Source: JAFNAG01 sp963824985 (GTDB taxonomy: Bacteria; Acidobacteriota; UBA6911). From it: a stretch of 64,000 nucleotides of DNA. The notes beneath the pieces were generated by a model, which was not told the DNA's origin, did not search any database, and saw only the letters and a list, made by a program, of their open reading frames with translations. The stretch spans positions 62,001-126,000 of the forward strand of contig CAWGRQ010000043.1 in assembly GCA_963824985.1 (NCBI GenBank). The letters are read 5' to 3'. This document shows positions 51,704 to 60,422 of the stretch, in pieces; the first letter of the stretch is position 1; the number at the start of each line of letters is the position of its first letter. The translations under genes and the position numbers were made by a program.

Positions 51704-52732
51704 ATGCCTGAATTACGCCACGATCCCATTCAAAAACGCTGGGTTATCATCGCATCCGAGCGTGGCCGTCGCCCGGACGATTTTCCGCGTCTGGAGCAAG
51801 GCACATCCGGCGGTTTCTGCCCCTTTTGCGAGGGGAATGAAAGCAAGACGCCCCCGGAAATCGCGGCCATTGGCCGCAACGGGCGGGAGGCGAACACCCC
51901 GGGCTGGCAGGTACGCGTGGTCCCGAACAAGTTCCCCGCGCTGCGCATTGAAGGGAATCTGGACCGCAAAGGCCTGGGCATTCACGACCGGATGAATGGC
52001 GTCGGGGCGCACGAAGTCATCATCGAAACTCCGCAGCACGATCTTAGTCTGGCGGACATGCCGCTCGGAGATCTCGAAAAGGTGATCTGGATGTACCGGG
52101 AGCGCCTGCTCGATCTCCAGCGCGATTTTCGTTTCAAGTATATCCTGATCTTCAAAAACTATGGAGCCGCCGCCGGCGCCTCTCTGGCCCACCCGCACAC
52201 GCAAATCATCGCCACTCCGGTAACCCCCCTGACGCTGGCCGGAGAGCTCGTCTCGGCAAAAGACCATTACCGGTACAAGGAGCGCTGCCTGTTTTGCGAT
52301 GTCATCGATCAGGAACTGGAGTCCGGGGAACGTGTGGTCCTGGCGAACGATGGGATGGTCGCCCTGGCCCCCTACGCCTCGCGCTTCCCATTCGAGCTGT
52401 TCCTGGCGCCACGCCGCCACTTCCATAGTTTTGCCGAAATCAACGATTCCATGATCCACGATCTGGCGGTTGCGCTCAAGGAAGTGCTGCTGCGGATCAA
52501 GAAGTGTCTGAACGATCCGCCTTACAATTTCCTGATTCACACAATTCCCAACACCAAAGCGACGCCCAAACGCACGGCCTATTGGGACACCATTGCCGTC
52601 GATTTCCACTGGCACATCGAGATCATGCCCCGTCTCACCCGTATCGCCGGCTTCGAGTGGGGAACCGGTTTCTATATCAATCCCACAGCGCCTGAAGAAG
52701 CTGCCAAATACTTGCGAGAAGTGGAGCTATAA
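51704..52732 (+). CDS. galT: Galactose-1-phosphate uridylyltransferase
   Basis: GalT exchanges UMP between UDP-glucose and galactose 1-phosphate in the Leloir pathway. Some bacterial members act on other sugar or ADP-glucose substrates. The 342-residue HIT-superfamily protein starts MPELRHDPIQKRWVIIASER. It carries CPFCEGNE (zinc site, about 40), AHPHTQ with the H-P-H active site (about 163), a second CLFCDVI, and HWHIEIMPR near the C-terminus. It lies 98 bp upstream of glgA on the same strand, consistent with a glucose-phosphate/glycogen link. Confidence 0.94.
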   Translation: MPELRHDPIQKRWVIIASERGRRPDDFPRLEQGTSGGFCPFCEGNESKTPPEIAAIGRNGREANTPGWQVRVVPNKFPALRIEGNLDRKGLGIHDRMNGVGAHEVIIETPQHDLSLADMPLGDLEKVIWMYRERLLDLQRDFRFKYILIFKNYGAAAGASLAHPHTQIIATPVTPLTLAGELVSAKDHYRYKERCLFCDVIDQELESGERVVLANDGMVALAPYASRFPFELFLAPRRHFHSFAEINDSMIHDLAVALKEVLLRIKKCLNDPPYNFLIHTIPNTKATPKRTAYWDTIAVDFHWHIEIMPRLTRIAGFEWGTGFYINPTAPEEAAKYLREVEL

Positions 52733-52830
52733 TATAGCTGTGAGGAGAGCTCCCGGCCCGCCGGAGACCTCAGAGGTCAGGCAGTGCCACCTGCACGAGG
52801 CTGGATAGACCCCCATGCCGGAGGAGTGAC

Positions 52831-54333
52831 ATGTCAAGCAAGCATATCGTGATGTATTCGGCCGAGGCCGTTCCTTATGTCAAAGTGGGCGGTCTGGCGG
52901 ATGTCGTCGGTGCGCTCCCCAGAATGCTCAAGAGATCAGGAGCCCGGGTGACCGTCGTTCTCCCCGCCTACCGGAAAATTGCACCCGAGAAATTCGGCAT
53001 TCGCCCGAGCAGCACCGTCCCGCCGTTCGATGTCCGCCTCGGAGGAAAATCCGTGCGCGTCGAGGTGGCACAGGCGGAGGTGCCCGATACCGGAGTATCG
53101 GTTTTTTTCCTGGGCGGCGGCGGGTATTTCGATCGCGATGGGATATACGACGACCCGGTCACCAAGGAAGGATATCCCGATAATATGCACCGCTTTGGGT
53201 TTTATGCCAAGGCGGGCCTCGAGTTGCTGCGCCGGCTGGAACAGCGGCCGGACGTGATTCACTGTCATGATTCTCAGACCGCCCTGATTCCGGGTCTGCT
53301 GCGCACAATCTACCGGGATGATCCTTTTTTCACCGGAATCGGCTGCCTTTTTACCATCCATAACCTCGCCTATCAGGGCCTGTACGAACCCGAAATCCTG
53401 AAGTGGGTCGGGATTGACGCCGGTTTCTTTTATCCCATGAGTCCCTTCGAGTTCTGGGGCAAAGTAAATTTCATGAAAGTCGGGATCGAATGTGCCGACC
53501 TGATCAACACGGTAAGCGAAACCTATGCCCGGGAAATTCAGTCGGGGGCCGAATTCGGGTATGGTCTGGAAGGGATACTGAAGCGGCGGGCGGCCGATCT
53601 GTCCGGCATTGTAAACGGCATCGACCTTGATGAATGGAATCCGGAAACCGATGCGCTGATCCCCGCCCGTTATTCCGCTCAGAATCCTGCCGGGAAAGCC
53701 GTCTGCAAGTCCGCGCTTCTTCAGAGCATGGGTTTACCCCAGAGGCGGGGGAAGGTGCCGCTGATCGGAATCATCTCCCGCCTGGCCGACCAGAAGGGTT
53801 TCGACCTGATCGGGGAGGCGATGGAAATGATCGCATCCCAGGATCTGCAGATGGTGGTTCTGGGGACCGGCCAACTCAAATACCATGAGCTATTCCAGCT
53901 GTTCTCCGCCCGGTATCCCGACCGGATTGCGGTCAAGCTCGCTTTCGACAACCGGCTTGCGCACCTGATCGAAGCAGGCGCGGACATGTTCCTTATGCCT
54001 TCCAAATACGAGCCGTGCGGACTGAACCAGCTTTACAGCCTGCGCTATGGGACGGTTCCGATTGTAAGAGCTACGGGCGGGCTCGCCGACACGATCGTCG
54101 ATTACGAGATCAAAAGTGACCGCGGCACCGGATTCGTCTTCAAGAACTATGCGGTGGCCGACATGATGACCGCGTTGGAACGCGCCCTGGTGGTCTTCGC
54201 CGACTCCGAGCGCTGGAGGCGCTTGATCCTGCGCGACATGTCGCAGCGCTGGTCCTGGGAGGAATCGGCGCTTCACTACATGAAACTGTATGAGAAGATT
54301 CAGCAGAAGTCGGGAGGCGCGACCCGGAAATGA
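52831..54333 (+). CDS. glgA: Glycogen synthase (ADP-glucose)
   Basis: GlgA extends alpha-1,4-glucan from ADP-glucose. The 500-residue GT5 protein has the N-terminal K-V-G-G-L-A-D-V-V motif of the substrate loop, DVIHCHDSQTALIPGLL, and the Rossmann-like C-terminal half with IISRLADQKGFDLI. PSKYEPCGLNQLYSLRYGT (about 392-410) carries the E-x-x-x-x-x-x-x-E-type GT-B signature, and RATGGLADTIVD follows. The stop overlaps the kinase gene by four bases (54330-54333), so the two are translationally coupled. Confidence 0.96.
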   Translation: MSSKHIVMYSAEAVPYVKVGGLADVVGALPRMLKRSGARVTVVLPAYRKIAPEKFGIRPSSTVPPFDVRLGGKSVRVEVAQAEVPDTGVSVFFLGGGGYFDRDGIYDDPVTKEGYPDNMHRFGFYAKAGLELLRRLEQRPDVIHCHDSQTALIPGLLRTIYRDDPFFTGIGCLFTIHNLAYQGLYEPEILKWVGIDAGFFYPMSPFEFWGKVNFMKVGIECADLINTVSETYAREIQSGAEFGYGLEGILKRRAADLSGIVNGIDLDEWNPETDALIPARYSAQNPAGKAVCKSALLQSMGLPQRRGKVPLIGIISRLADQKGFDLIGEAMEMIASQDLQMVVLGTGQLKYHELFQLFSARYPDRIAVKLAFDNRLAHLIEAGADMFLMPSKYEPCGLNQLYSLRYGTVPIVRATGGLADTIVDYEIKSDRGTGFVFKNYAVADMMTALERALVVFADSERWRRLILRDMSQRWSWEESALHYMKLYEKIQQKSGGATRK

Positions 54334-55799
54334 GCACCGACAGAGCTCCCGATCATCATACGAAAACGGCATCCTCGGATCGCCGTATTTCCGAACTGTC
54401 GATTCTTCATGAAGTGAGCCGCGCGCTGCAGAAAACCGTGGATGAGGAGAGAGCCCTGCATATCATCCTCGCGGGTGTGACCGCGGGGTGGGGACTGGGC
54501 TTCAATCGCGCTTTCATTCTCCTGCTGGATGAGAAAACGCAGGTGCTGCGCGGCCGGCTGGCCATCGGTCCCGAGACTCCAGAGGAGGCTTTTGGAATCT
54601 GGCAGGATCTGGGAGAGAAGCACGAGTCGCTTGGGGACCTGCTGCACTCGATTCTCATCGGGGAAATCAAGAAAGACAAGTGGATCAATGATCTGGTCGC
54701 CCGCCTTGAGATTCCGCTCCTCGACGGTTCAAACCCGCTGGTCCGGATCCTGCGTTCTCACGAAGCCGGCCAGTCCTCCCAGGGCATGTTCTTGCCGCAC
54801 GGTTTCCCTATCGGCCGCGATATGGCCCGGTTGCTTGGCACGGAAGATTTTGCCGTTGCCCCCCTGTTTCTCGGCAACACGGATCTGGGCATCCTGATCG
54901 CCGATAACGCCATCACTCATGCCCCGATTGATGAGGACCACCTGGGTCTGCTTGATATTTATGCCCAGGAGGCGAGCACCGCCATCCAGAATACCCGTCT
55001 TATTCAGCGGCTGACGGACCAGATCAAGATCTCCGAGGACCAGAATGTGATTCTGCGCGCCAGCCAGCAGCAGCTTCTGGAGGTTGAGCGGCTTTCGACT
55101 ATGGGGAGGCTGGCTACATTGCTGGCATTTAGAGTACGGTCTCCGCTGGCCTCGATCGGCGGGTTCGCACGCAGGCTGGGCCGCACCATGCCTCCTGAAG
55201 ATGCCCGGTGGCACGACGTCGAGATCATGATTTCGGAGGTAACCCACCTGGAGAGACTGGTCGAGGAGGTGCTCGCCTATCGCCGGATTTCCAAACCGGA
55301 ATTCAAGCCGACCGATGTCAACGCCTTGATCCGAAGCGTGCTGATCACCATGCACGATGAGATCCAGCGGAACGAGGTGCGCACCATGCTTCGGCAGCAG
55401 CCCGACCTGCCCCTTGCATGCCTGGATCAGCTCCAGGTGCGTCAGGCGCTCATGAACCTGTTCACCAATGCGGTAGAGGCAATGCCGGCCGGCGGTGTTC
55501 TGACGGTTTCGACCTCCGCCAACGGCGAATTCCTGGACATCGACGTTTCCGACACCGGGACCGGCATCTCGAAGCAGAACTGGAAAAAACTATTCAAACC
55601 GTTCTTTACTACCAAAACTACCGGCACCGGATTGGGGCTTGCCATCGTGTCCCAGGTGGTGGAAACTCATAAAGGCACTCTTTCCTTCGAAAGTACGCAG
55701 GGAGAGGGAACCTGTTTGCATCTGCGACTGGCCCTTCACCCAGAGATGAGGAGTCCGGAACCAAGCGGTGTGCCGGCCGCACCATTTGAGGGGAAATGA
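54330..55799 (+). CDS. GAF-domain histidine kinase lacking the phosphoacceptor His
   Basis: The 489-residue protein has a GAF domain (about 20-220) and a HisKA-like segment. There the usual A-H-E-I-R-N-P-L is LAFRVRSPLASIGGFARRL. The phosphoacceptor position is Phe267 and the next residue Arg. The ATP-binding HATPase_c domain appears intact: N box QALMNLFTNAVEAM, G1 DIDVSDTGTGIS, F box LFKPFFTT and G2 TGTGLGLAIVS. It is coupled to glgA upstream (ATGA) and sits one base before the receiver gene. The protein may be a pseudokinase, a phosphatase, or may use another residue. No membrane segment is seen, so it is cytoplasmic. Confidence 0.92.
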   Translation: MSTDRAPDHHTKTASSDRRISELSILHEVSRALQKTVDEERALHIILAGVTAGWGLGFNRAFILLLDEKTQVLRGRLAIGPETPEEAFGIWQDLGEKHESLGDLLHSILIGEIKKDKWINDLVARLEIPLLDGSNPLVRILRSHEAGQSSQGMFLPHGFPIGRDMARLLGTEDFAVAPLFLGNTDLGILIADNAITHAPIDEDHLGLLDIYAQEASTAIQNTRLIQRLTDQIKISEDQNVILRASQQQLLEVERLSTMGRLATLLAFRVRSPLASIGGFARRLGRTMPPEDARWHDVEIMISEVTHLERLVEEVLAYRRISKPEFKPTDVNALIRSVLITMHDEIQRNEVRTMLRQQPDLPLACLDQLQVRQALMNLFTNAVEAMPAGGVLTVSTSANGEFLDIDVSDTGTGISKQNWKKLFKPFFTTKTTGTGLGLAIVSQVVETHKGTLSFESTQGEGTCLHLRLALHPEMRSPEPSGVPAAPFEGK

Positions 55800-55800
55800 A

Positions 55801-56175
55801 ATGAACACCATCCTGGTCGTCGACGATGATCGTAATCTGCGGCAGCTTTACCAGGCCGAGCTGGAAACGGAGGGATACCGGGTTCTGCTGGCGCAAAACG
55901 GAAACGAGGCCTCGACCTGCGTAGCCCGGGAAGTCCCGGACCTCATCGTGATGGATATTCGCATGCCGGAAAAGGATGGACTGGATACCATGGCACAGAT
56001 CCTGCTCGACCATGGAAGAATTCCAATCATATTGAACACCGCCTATTCTTCTTACCAGGACGATTTTTTCACCTGGGCGGCGGATGCGTACATCATCAAA
56101 TCGGCTGATTTGAACCCTCTGAAGAAAACTATCCGAGAGATATTGAGTTCCGCCGCACAGCCGCCGACGCGCTAG
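55801..56175 (+). CDS. Stand-alone receiver-domain response regulator
   Basis: The 124-residue protein is a single receiver domain starting MNTILVVDDDRNLRQLYQAE. It has the acidic pocket D8-D10, the phosphoacceptor D52 (LIVMDIRMP), T80 (IILNTAY) and K100 (IIKSADL). All key residues are present. No output domain follows, so it acts as a relay or by protein interaction. It begins one base after the kinase stop. I chose the ATG at 55801 over upstream codons because the domain begins there. Confidence 0.94.
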   Translation: MNTILVVDDDRNLRQLYQAELETEGYRVLLAQNGNEASTCVAREVPDLIVMDIRMPEKDGLDTMAQILLDHGRIPIILNTAYSSYQDDFFTWAADAYIIKSADLNPLKKTIREILSSAAQPPTR

Positions 56176-56222
56176 CCCGAACTATTCAGATTCGTTTTAT
56201 TGCAGGCGACTGAATGGGAGCA

Positions 56223-56275
56223 CACAGCGCCGCCCCATGTTCATCCGCGTTCTTCAGTGTCCTGCGATGTCTTGC
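56223..56275. repeat. Short dispersed repeat, copy 2
   Basis: The reverse complement of 56239-56262 matches 11716-11740 at about 23 of 25 bases. It lies between the receiver gene and the acyl-CoA dehydrogenase. Confidence 0.4.
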
Positions 56276-56291
56276 TTCGTGAATCATTGGG

Positions 56292-57461
56292 CTAGGCAAA
56301 TGCTCCCATGCCGGTGATGGCCTGACCCAGAATCAGGGTATGAATATCGTGGGTCCCCTCATAAGTTCTGAGGGTCTCGAGATTGCACATGTGGCGCATC
56401 ACCGCGAATTCCAGGCTGATTCCGTTGGCTCCGAGCAGGTCACGGGCGAGGCGGGCGCAATCGAGTGCGATCGCCACGTTGTTGCGCTTGGCCAGCGAGG
56501 TCTGGGCGAAATGCAGCTTTCCGGCTTCTTTCAGGCGGCCCAGCTGGAGTGCCAGCAACTGCCCCTTGGTGATTTCGGAAAGCATGGTCACAAGCTTTTC
56601 CTGCACCAGCTGGAAACCCGCGATCGGGCGCCCGAACTGGACACGGTCCCGTGCATACTCGACCGAGACATGGTAGCAGGCCATGGCCGCCCCGAGAGCG
56701 CCCCAGGCAATGCCGTATCGGGCCTGGTTCAGGCACATCAGCGCCGACCGCAGCCCCTGCGAGCCCGGCAGCAGATTCTCTTCCGGAATCGCACAATCTT
56801 CAAAGATCAACTGCGAAGTGACAGAAGCCCGCAACGACATCTTGTGCAGGATCTCCGGCGCGGTGAATCCCGGCGTCCCTCTTTCCACAAGAAACCCGCG
56901 CGCCTCGCCCTCCACTTTCGCCCAGACGACGGCGACATCTGCGATCGTTCCATTCGTGATCCATGACTTGGAACCGTTCAAAATCCAGCGATTCCCGTCT
57001 TTGACGGCGCGCGTGCTCATGCTTCCCGGGTCCGATCCATGATCCGGTTCGGTGAGACCGAAGCATCCGATGGCCTCGCCGCTCGCCAGGGCAGGCAGCC
57101 AGCGCCGCCGGTGCGCCTCCGAGCCGAAGGTAAAGATGGGATACATGACCAGCGCCCCCTGGACGGAGGCAAAGCTGCGCAGGGCGCTGTCGCCGCGCTC
57201 GAGCTCCTGCATCACGAGCCCGTAAGCCACATCCCCCATCCCGGCGCAACCGTAGGCTTCGGGCAGGTTCGCACCTAGCAGGCCCAGGCCGCCCATCTCC
57301 GGCACCAGGTGCCGAGGAAACGTCGCCTCTTCGAAATGCTTGTCGATAATCGGCAGAATCCGGTCATCGACAAAGGAGCGCACCGTGGCGCGCACCATTT
57401 TTTCCTCCGGAGACAAAAGCTCATCCATCTGATAGAAGTCCACTCCGCGATATTCCTGCAT
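56292..57461 (-). CDS. Acyl-CoA dehydrogenase, glutaryl-CoA dehydrogenase-like
   Basis: The 389-residue flavoenzyme has the N-terminal helical domain, the FAD region CFGLTEPDHGSDPGSM, and WITNGTIADV. The C-terminal region has RDRVQFGRPIAGFQLVQEKL and the catalytic Glu in TYEGTHDIHTLILGQAITG. This ending is typical of glutaryl-CoA dehydrogenase relatives. It may oxidise and decarboxylate glutaryl-CoA or act on a related substrate. No other lysine- or benzoate-degradation gene is close by, so the role is open. ATG at 57461. Confidence 0.9.
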   Translation of the reverse strand: MQEYRGVDFYQMDELLSPEEKMVRATVRSFVDDRILPIIDKHFEEATFPRHLVPEMGGLGLLGANLPEAYGCAGMGDVAYGLVMQELERGDSALRSFASVQGALVMYPIFTFGSEAHRRRWLPALASGEAIGCFGLTEPDHGSDPGSMSTRAVKDGNRWILNGSKSWITNGTIADVAVVWAKVEGEARGFLVERGTPGFTAPEILHKMSLRASVTSQLIFEDCAIPEENLLPGSQGLRSALMCLNQARYGIAWGALGAAMACYHVSVEYARDRVQFGRPIAGFQLVQEKLVTMLSEITKGQLLALQLGRLKEAGKLHFAQTSLAKRNNVAIALDCARLARDLLGANGISLEFAVMRHMCNLETLRTYEGTHDIHTLILGQAITGMGAFA

Positions 57462-57524
57462 GTCATTCCCCCCGAGTTAGGATTGTAGCAGAGCTCACCG
57501 CAAGCCGGCAGCGGCAATCCTGGA

Positions 57525-57698
57525 CCGCATTTCTCAACGGCTTTCGGCGTCGGCGGATCCGGGCATCTCTGCTGCGATGCGTTCGGTCAGGCGCCACGGC
57601 GTACTGTCAAGTACGCCTGCAGCACCCTCCGGTCGCGGGTCTTGTATCCATGCCCATCTGCGCCGCCTCGCTGCGAAGCCTGGCAAGAAAAGCTGGTC
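57525..57698. repeat. MITE-like element, diverged copy 2 (opposite orientation)
   Basis: The sequence aligns with the reverse complement of 2616-2749: GGCGGATCCGGGCAT, TTGTATCCATGCC and CTGCGCCGCCTCGCT blocks are shared. One end keeps about 15 of 19 terminal-repeat bases. An insertion of about 40 bp contains a perfect hairpin GGCGTACT-gtca-AGTACGCC (57598-57617). Confidence 0.55.
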
Positions 57699-57831
57699 AG
57701 GCCGATCTCTCCCGGCAGGGAGACAGGCGCGCGCGCCGCAGTCCTGACGCCGGATGAGGCCTCATTTCCAGTGTCTGGCCGCGGCGAAGCAGTGTAAGAT
57801 GACGGAAATATTCTGTTCCCGGGAGGCGATC

Positions 57832-59067
57832 GTGGGTCACCGAACTTGGTTGGCATGTCTGCTCGCCGGCGGCCTGGCCTTACAGGCCATTCCCCAGGCG
57901 CGTTCCACGCAAAGCGCCAAACCAGCCGGGCTCGGCCAGGTGGCGCCGGAAACGATCGGGTTGCGGCCGGAACAGCTGAGCCGCATTGATGACACGGTTG
58001 CCGAGGCCATCAAGGCGGGCGAGACTCCGGGCGCGGTCGTGCTGGTCGCGCGCCACGGGAAAATCGGGTACTGGAAAGCGTTCGGATTGCGTTCGGTGCA
58101 GCCGCAGCGCGAGCCGATGACGAAGGACACGCTGTTCGACATGGCCTCGCTCACCAAGGTGCTCGCCACGACGCCCGCCGTCATGCTGCTCACCCAGAAC
58201 GGCCAATTGCGGCTCGGAGACCGCGTGAAGCGATACCTGCCGCTGTTTACGGGCGGCGGCAAAGATGAGATCACCGTCCGGCAGCTTCTCATCCACTATT
58301 CGGGCCTGCCGGCCGACTTCGATCTGTCCAAATCGTGGGAAGGGCGGGATGCGGCCCTGCAGGAGCTCTGGAGCATAGCCACACAGAAGCAGCCGGGGAC
58401 GGCTTTTGTATACAGCGACCTCAATTTCATCACTCTTGGTGAGATCGTCAGAGCGGTGAGCGGCCGGAGCCTCGACACCTTTGTTCAGGAGGAAATCTAC
58501 CGGCCGTTGCAGATGGCCGAAACGACCTTCAATCCACCGGCGGCCTGGAAGGAGAGAATTGCTCCAACCGAATCGCGCGATCGATCGCTTCAATACCTGA
58601 AGGGGGGCGCCGCGGGCCTGGCCAGGGAAATGCTGCGCGGGGAGGTTCACGATCCGACCGCCTGGCGCATGGGAGGCGTCGCCGGGCACGCGGGATTGTT
58701 TTCGAGCGCCATGGACACCGCGATTTATGCCCAGACGCTCCTGAATCGAGGACGTTTTGGAGGAAAGATCCTGCTTGCACCCCTGACCGTTGCAGCCATG
58801 ACCAGCCCTCAGTCGCCCCCGGATGCGCCGGTTCGCGGCCTCGGTTGGGACATCGCGACCGCCTATTCGGCGCCGCGGGGAGACCTGTTCACCGGGGGAT
58901 ACGGACACACGGGCTTCACCGGGACATCGCTCTGGGTCCATCCGCCGTCCGACACGTTTCTTGTCGTCCTCACCAACCGCGTGCACCCGGACGGCAAGGG
59001 GGATGTGACGCGACTGCGCGCTCTGATCGCGAACATCGTTGCCGCTTCCATAGCGGATCCGGACTGA
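57832..59067 (+). CDS. Serine beta-lactamase-family hydrolase (class C/esterase type)
   Basis: From the GTG at 57832 (GGGAGG five bases upstream) the protein of 411 residues has a signal peptide (MGHRTWLACLLAGGLALQAI). It carries the S-x-x-K motif DMASLTKV (Ser near 106), the Y-x-N of VYSDLNFI (about 205) and the HTG of GYGHTGFTG (about 363). This family includes beta-lactamases, D-Ala-D-Ala carboxypeptidases and esterases, and the substrate cannot be decided here. Upstream ATGs at 57754 and 57799 would place a non-signal extension in front of the signal peptide and are not preferred. Confidence 0.9.
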   Translation: MGHRTWLACLLAGGLALQAIPQARSTQSAKPAGLGQVAPETIGLRPEQLSRIDDTVAEAIKAGETPGAVVLVARHGKIGYWKAFGLRSVQPQREPMTKDTLFDMASLTKVLATTPAVMLLTQNGQLRLGDRVKRYLPLFTGGGKDEITVRQLLIHYSGLPADFDLSKSWEGRDAALQELWSIATQKQPGTAFVYSDLNFITLGEIVRAVSGRSLDTFVQEEIYRPLQMAETTFNPPAAWKERIAPTESRDRSLQYLKGGAAGLAREMLRGEVHDPTAWRMGGVAGHAGLFSSAMDTAIYAQTLLNRGRFGGKILLAPLTVAAMTSPQSPPDAPVRGLGWDIATAYSAPRGDLFTGGYGHTGFTGTSLWVHPPSDTFLVVLTNRVHPDGKGDVTRLRALIANIVAASIADPD

Positions 59068-59091
59068 AGGGGCAAGCCTGCTGATTCGGCC

Positions 59092-59298
59092 CTATTCCGA
59101 TTCCTTCTTTTCAAAAGAATAGCAGGCGCGGCGATATTTCACGAATGCATGGGAATGATAAAGGCAGGTTCCCCAGTTGCTGTGTGCACTGATGAAGGCT
59201 TCTTCAGAGATAAAATGCCTGCAGTCCCCACACTCCAGCTGTTTATCCTCAACCTTATGATCGCAAGCGTCCCTGAATGTTGTAAACTGCTTTTGCAT
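59092..59298 (-). CDS. Small Cys/His-rich protein
   Basis: The 68-residue protein has five Cys and several His: DACDHK, then LECGDCRHF, GTCLYHSH and RRACYSFEK. C-x-x-C-x-x-F followed by G-x-C and a final C-x-x-F resembles small metal-binding proteins, either zinc or iron-sulfur. I do not recognise a specific family. It stands alone between the beta-lactamase-like gene and the HD-GYP regulator. AAGGAG lies a few bases before the ATG at 59298, supporting translation. Confidence 0.6.
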   Translation of the reverse strand: MQKQFTTFRDACDHKVEDKQLECGDCRHFISEEAFISAHSNWGTCLYHSHAFVKYRRACYSFEKKESE

Positions 59299-59381
59299 GA
59301 ATCTCCTTGTGGTGCGTAAAAAGTATAATCCTATGGAGGATGGGTGCTGTCAACCCATCGTTTCTCTCGAGCGACTGAACT

Positions 59382-60422
59382 ATGTCCAAGAATCGAACTC
59401 CGGTCCTGATCATTGATGACGAGGTCGACATCCGCGACATCCTCCGGGAAATCCTCGAGGATGCGGGCTACGCATGCACTACGGCGGCGGGGGTTGCGGA
59501 TGCGCTTGCCCAGCTTGCGGCGCGGTCTTTCGACCTCGTGTTTGCGGATATACGCATGCCGGGGCGGCCGATTGCCGACCTGCTGCACGAGATCAAGCAA
59601 AATCACGCGGATACCGCGGTAATCATGATTACGGCGATGAACACCGCGGAAGCCGCCATCGAAGCCATTCGGATGGGAGCTTTCGATTACATTGTGAAGC
59701 CTTTCAATCTCAGCCAGGTTCTGGTCGCCGCCGACCGCGCCATGGAAAAAAGGCGTCTGGATCATGCCAACCGCGAGTTTCAGAAGTATCTGGAACAGAT
59801 GGCCGAGGACAAAACGGTGCAGGCCAACCGCATGTTCTATTCGATGACCCAGGTCCTGATCCGTTTGTTCGAATTGAGGGCGCCCCTGGATGTGGGACAT
59901 TCGGTTAATGTCGCGGAAATCGCGCGGAATATCGCGCACGAGTTGAAGCTGACCAAAGACGGGATCCGCCAGATATATCTCGCAGCGCTTCTGCACGACG
60001 TGGGCATGATCACAGTCGAAAACCTCCTGTTGCAGAAACAGGGCGCTCTCACCTCCGATGAATACCGGCAGATTCAGGAACATTCGGCTCTGGCGGAGAC
60101 GGTTCTCCGCCCCATCCTGGATGACGGGGAAGTTCTGAAATACATCCGGCACCATCACGAAAGATATGACGGAGCCGGGTATCCGGATGGCCTCAAAGGG
60201 AACATCATACCGCTGGGGGCACGGATCATCGCCGTGGCCGAGGCGTTTGACTCCATGACCCGAAACCGCCCCTATCGCAAGGCGCTTTCTCCGCACCTGG
60301 CCCTTGCCGAGTTGCAGCGCTGCGGGGACAGCCAGTTTGATCCCCAGGTGGTAGCCGTTTTTTCTCAGATCATGGACCAGATCATCCACAACCTTCAACC
60401 CGCGAATCAGGATCAGCCATGA
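59382..60422 (+). CDS. HD-GYP response regulator (cyclic di-GMP phosphodiesterase type)
   Basis: The 346-residue protein has an N-terminal receiver domain (D12/D13, phosphoacceptor D56 in FADIRMP, T in ITAMN, K in YIVKPF). A short coiled linker joins it to an HD-GYP domain (about 155-335) with LLHDVGM, HHHERYDGAGYPDG and the R-I-I-A-V-A-E-A-F-D-S-M-T helix. The GYP motif is intact. The usual HDxGK has Met in place of Lys. HD-GYP proteins hydrolyse cyclic di-GMP. The four-base overlap with glycerate kinase downstream (60419-60422) indicates coupling. Confidence 0.92.
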   Translation: MSKNRTPVLIIDDEVDIRDILREILEDAGYACTTAAGVADALAQLAARSFDLVFADIRMPGRPIADLLHEIKQNHADTAVIMITAMNTAEAAIEAIRMGAFDYIVKPFNLSQVLVAADRAMEKRRLDHANREFQKYLEQMAEDKTVQANRMFYSMTQVLIRLFELRAPLDVGHSVNVAEIARNIAHELKLTKDGIRQIYLAALLHDVGMITVENLLLQKQGALTSDEYRQIQEHSALAETVLRPILDDGEVLKYIRHHHERYDGAGYPDGLKGNIIPLGARIIAVAEAFDSMTRNRPYRKALSPHLALAELQRCGDSQFDPQVVAVFSQIMDQIIHNLQPANQDQP

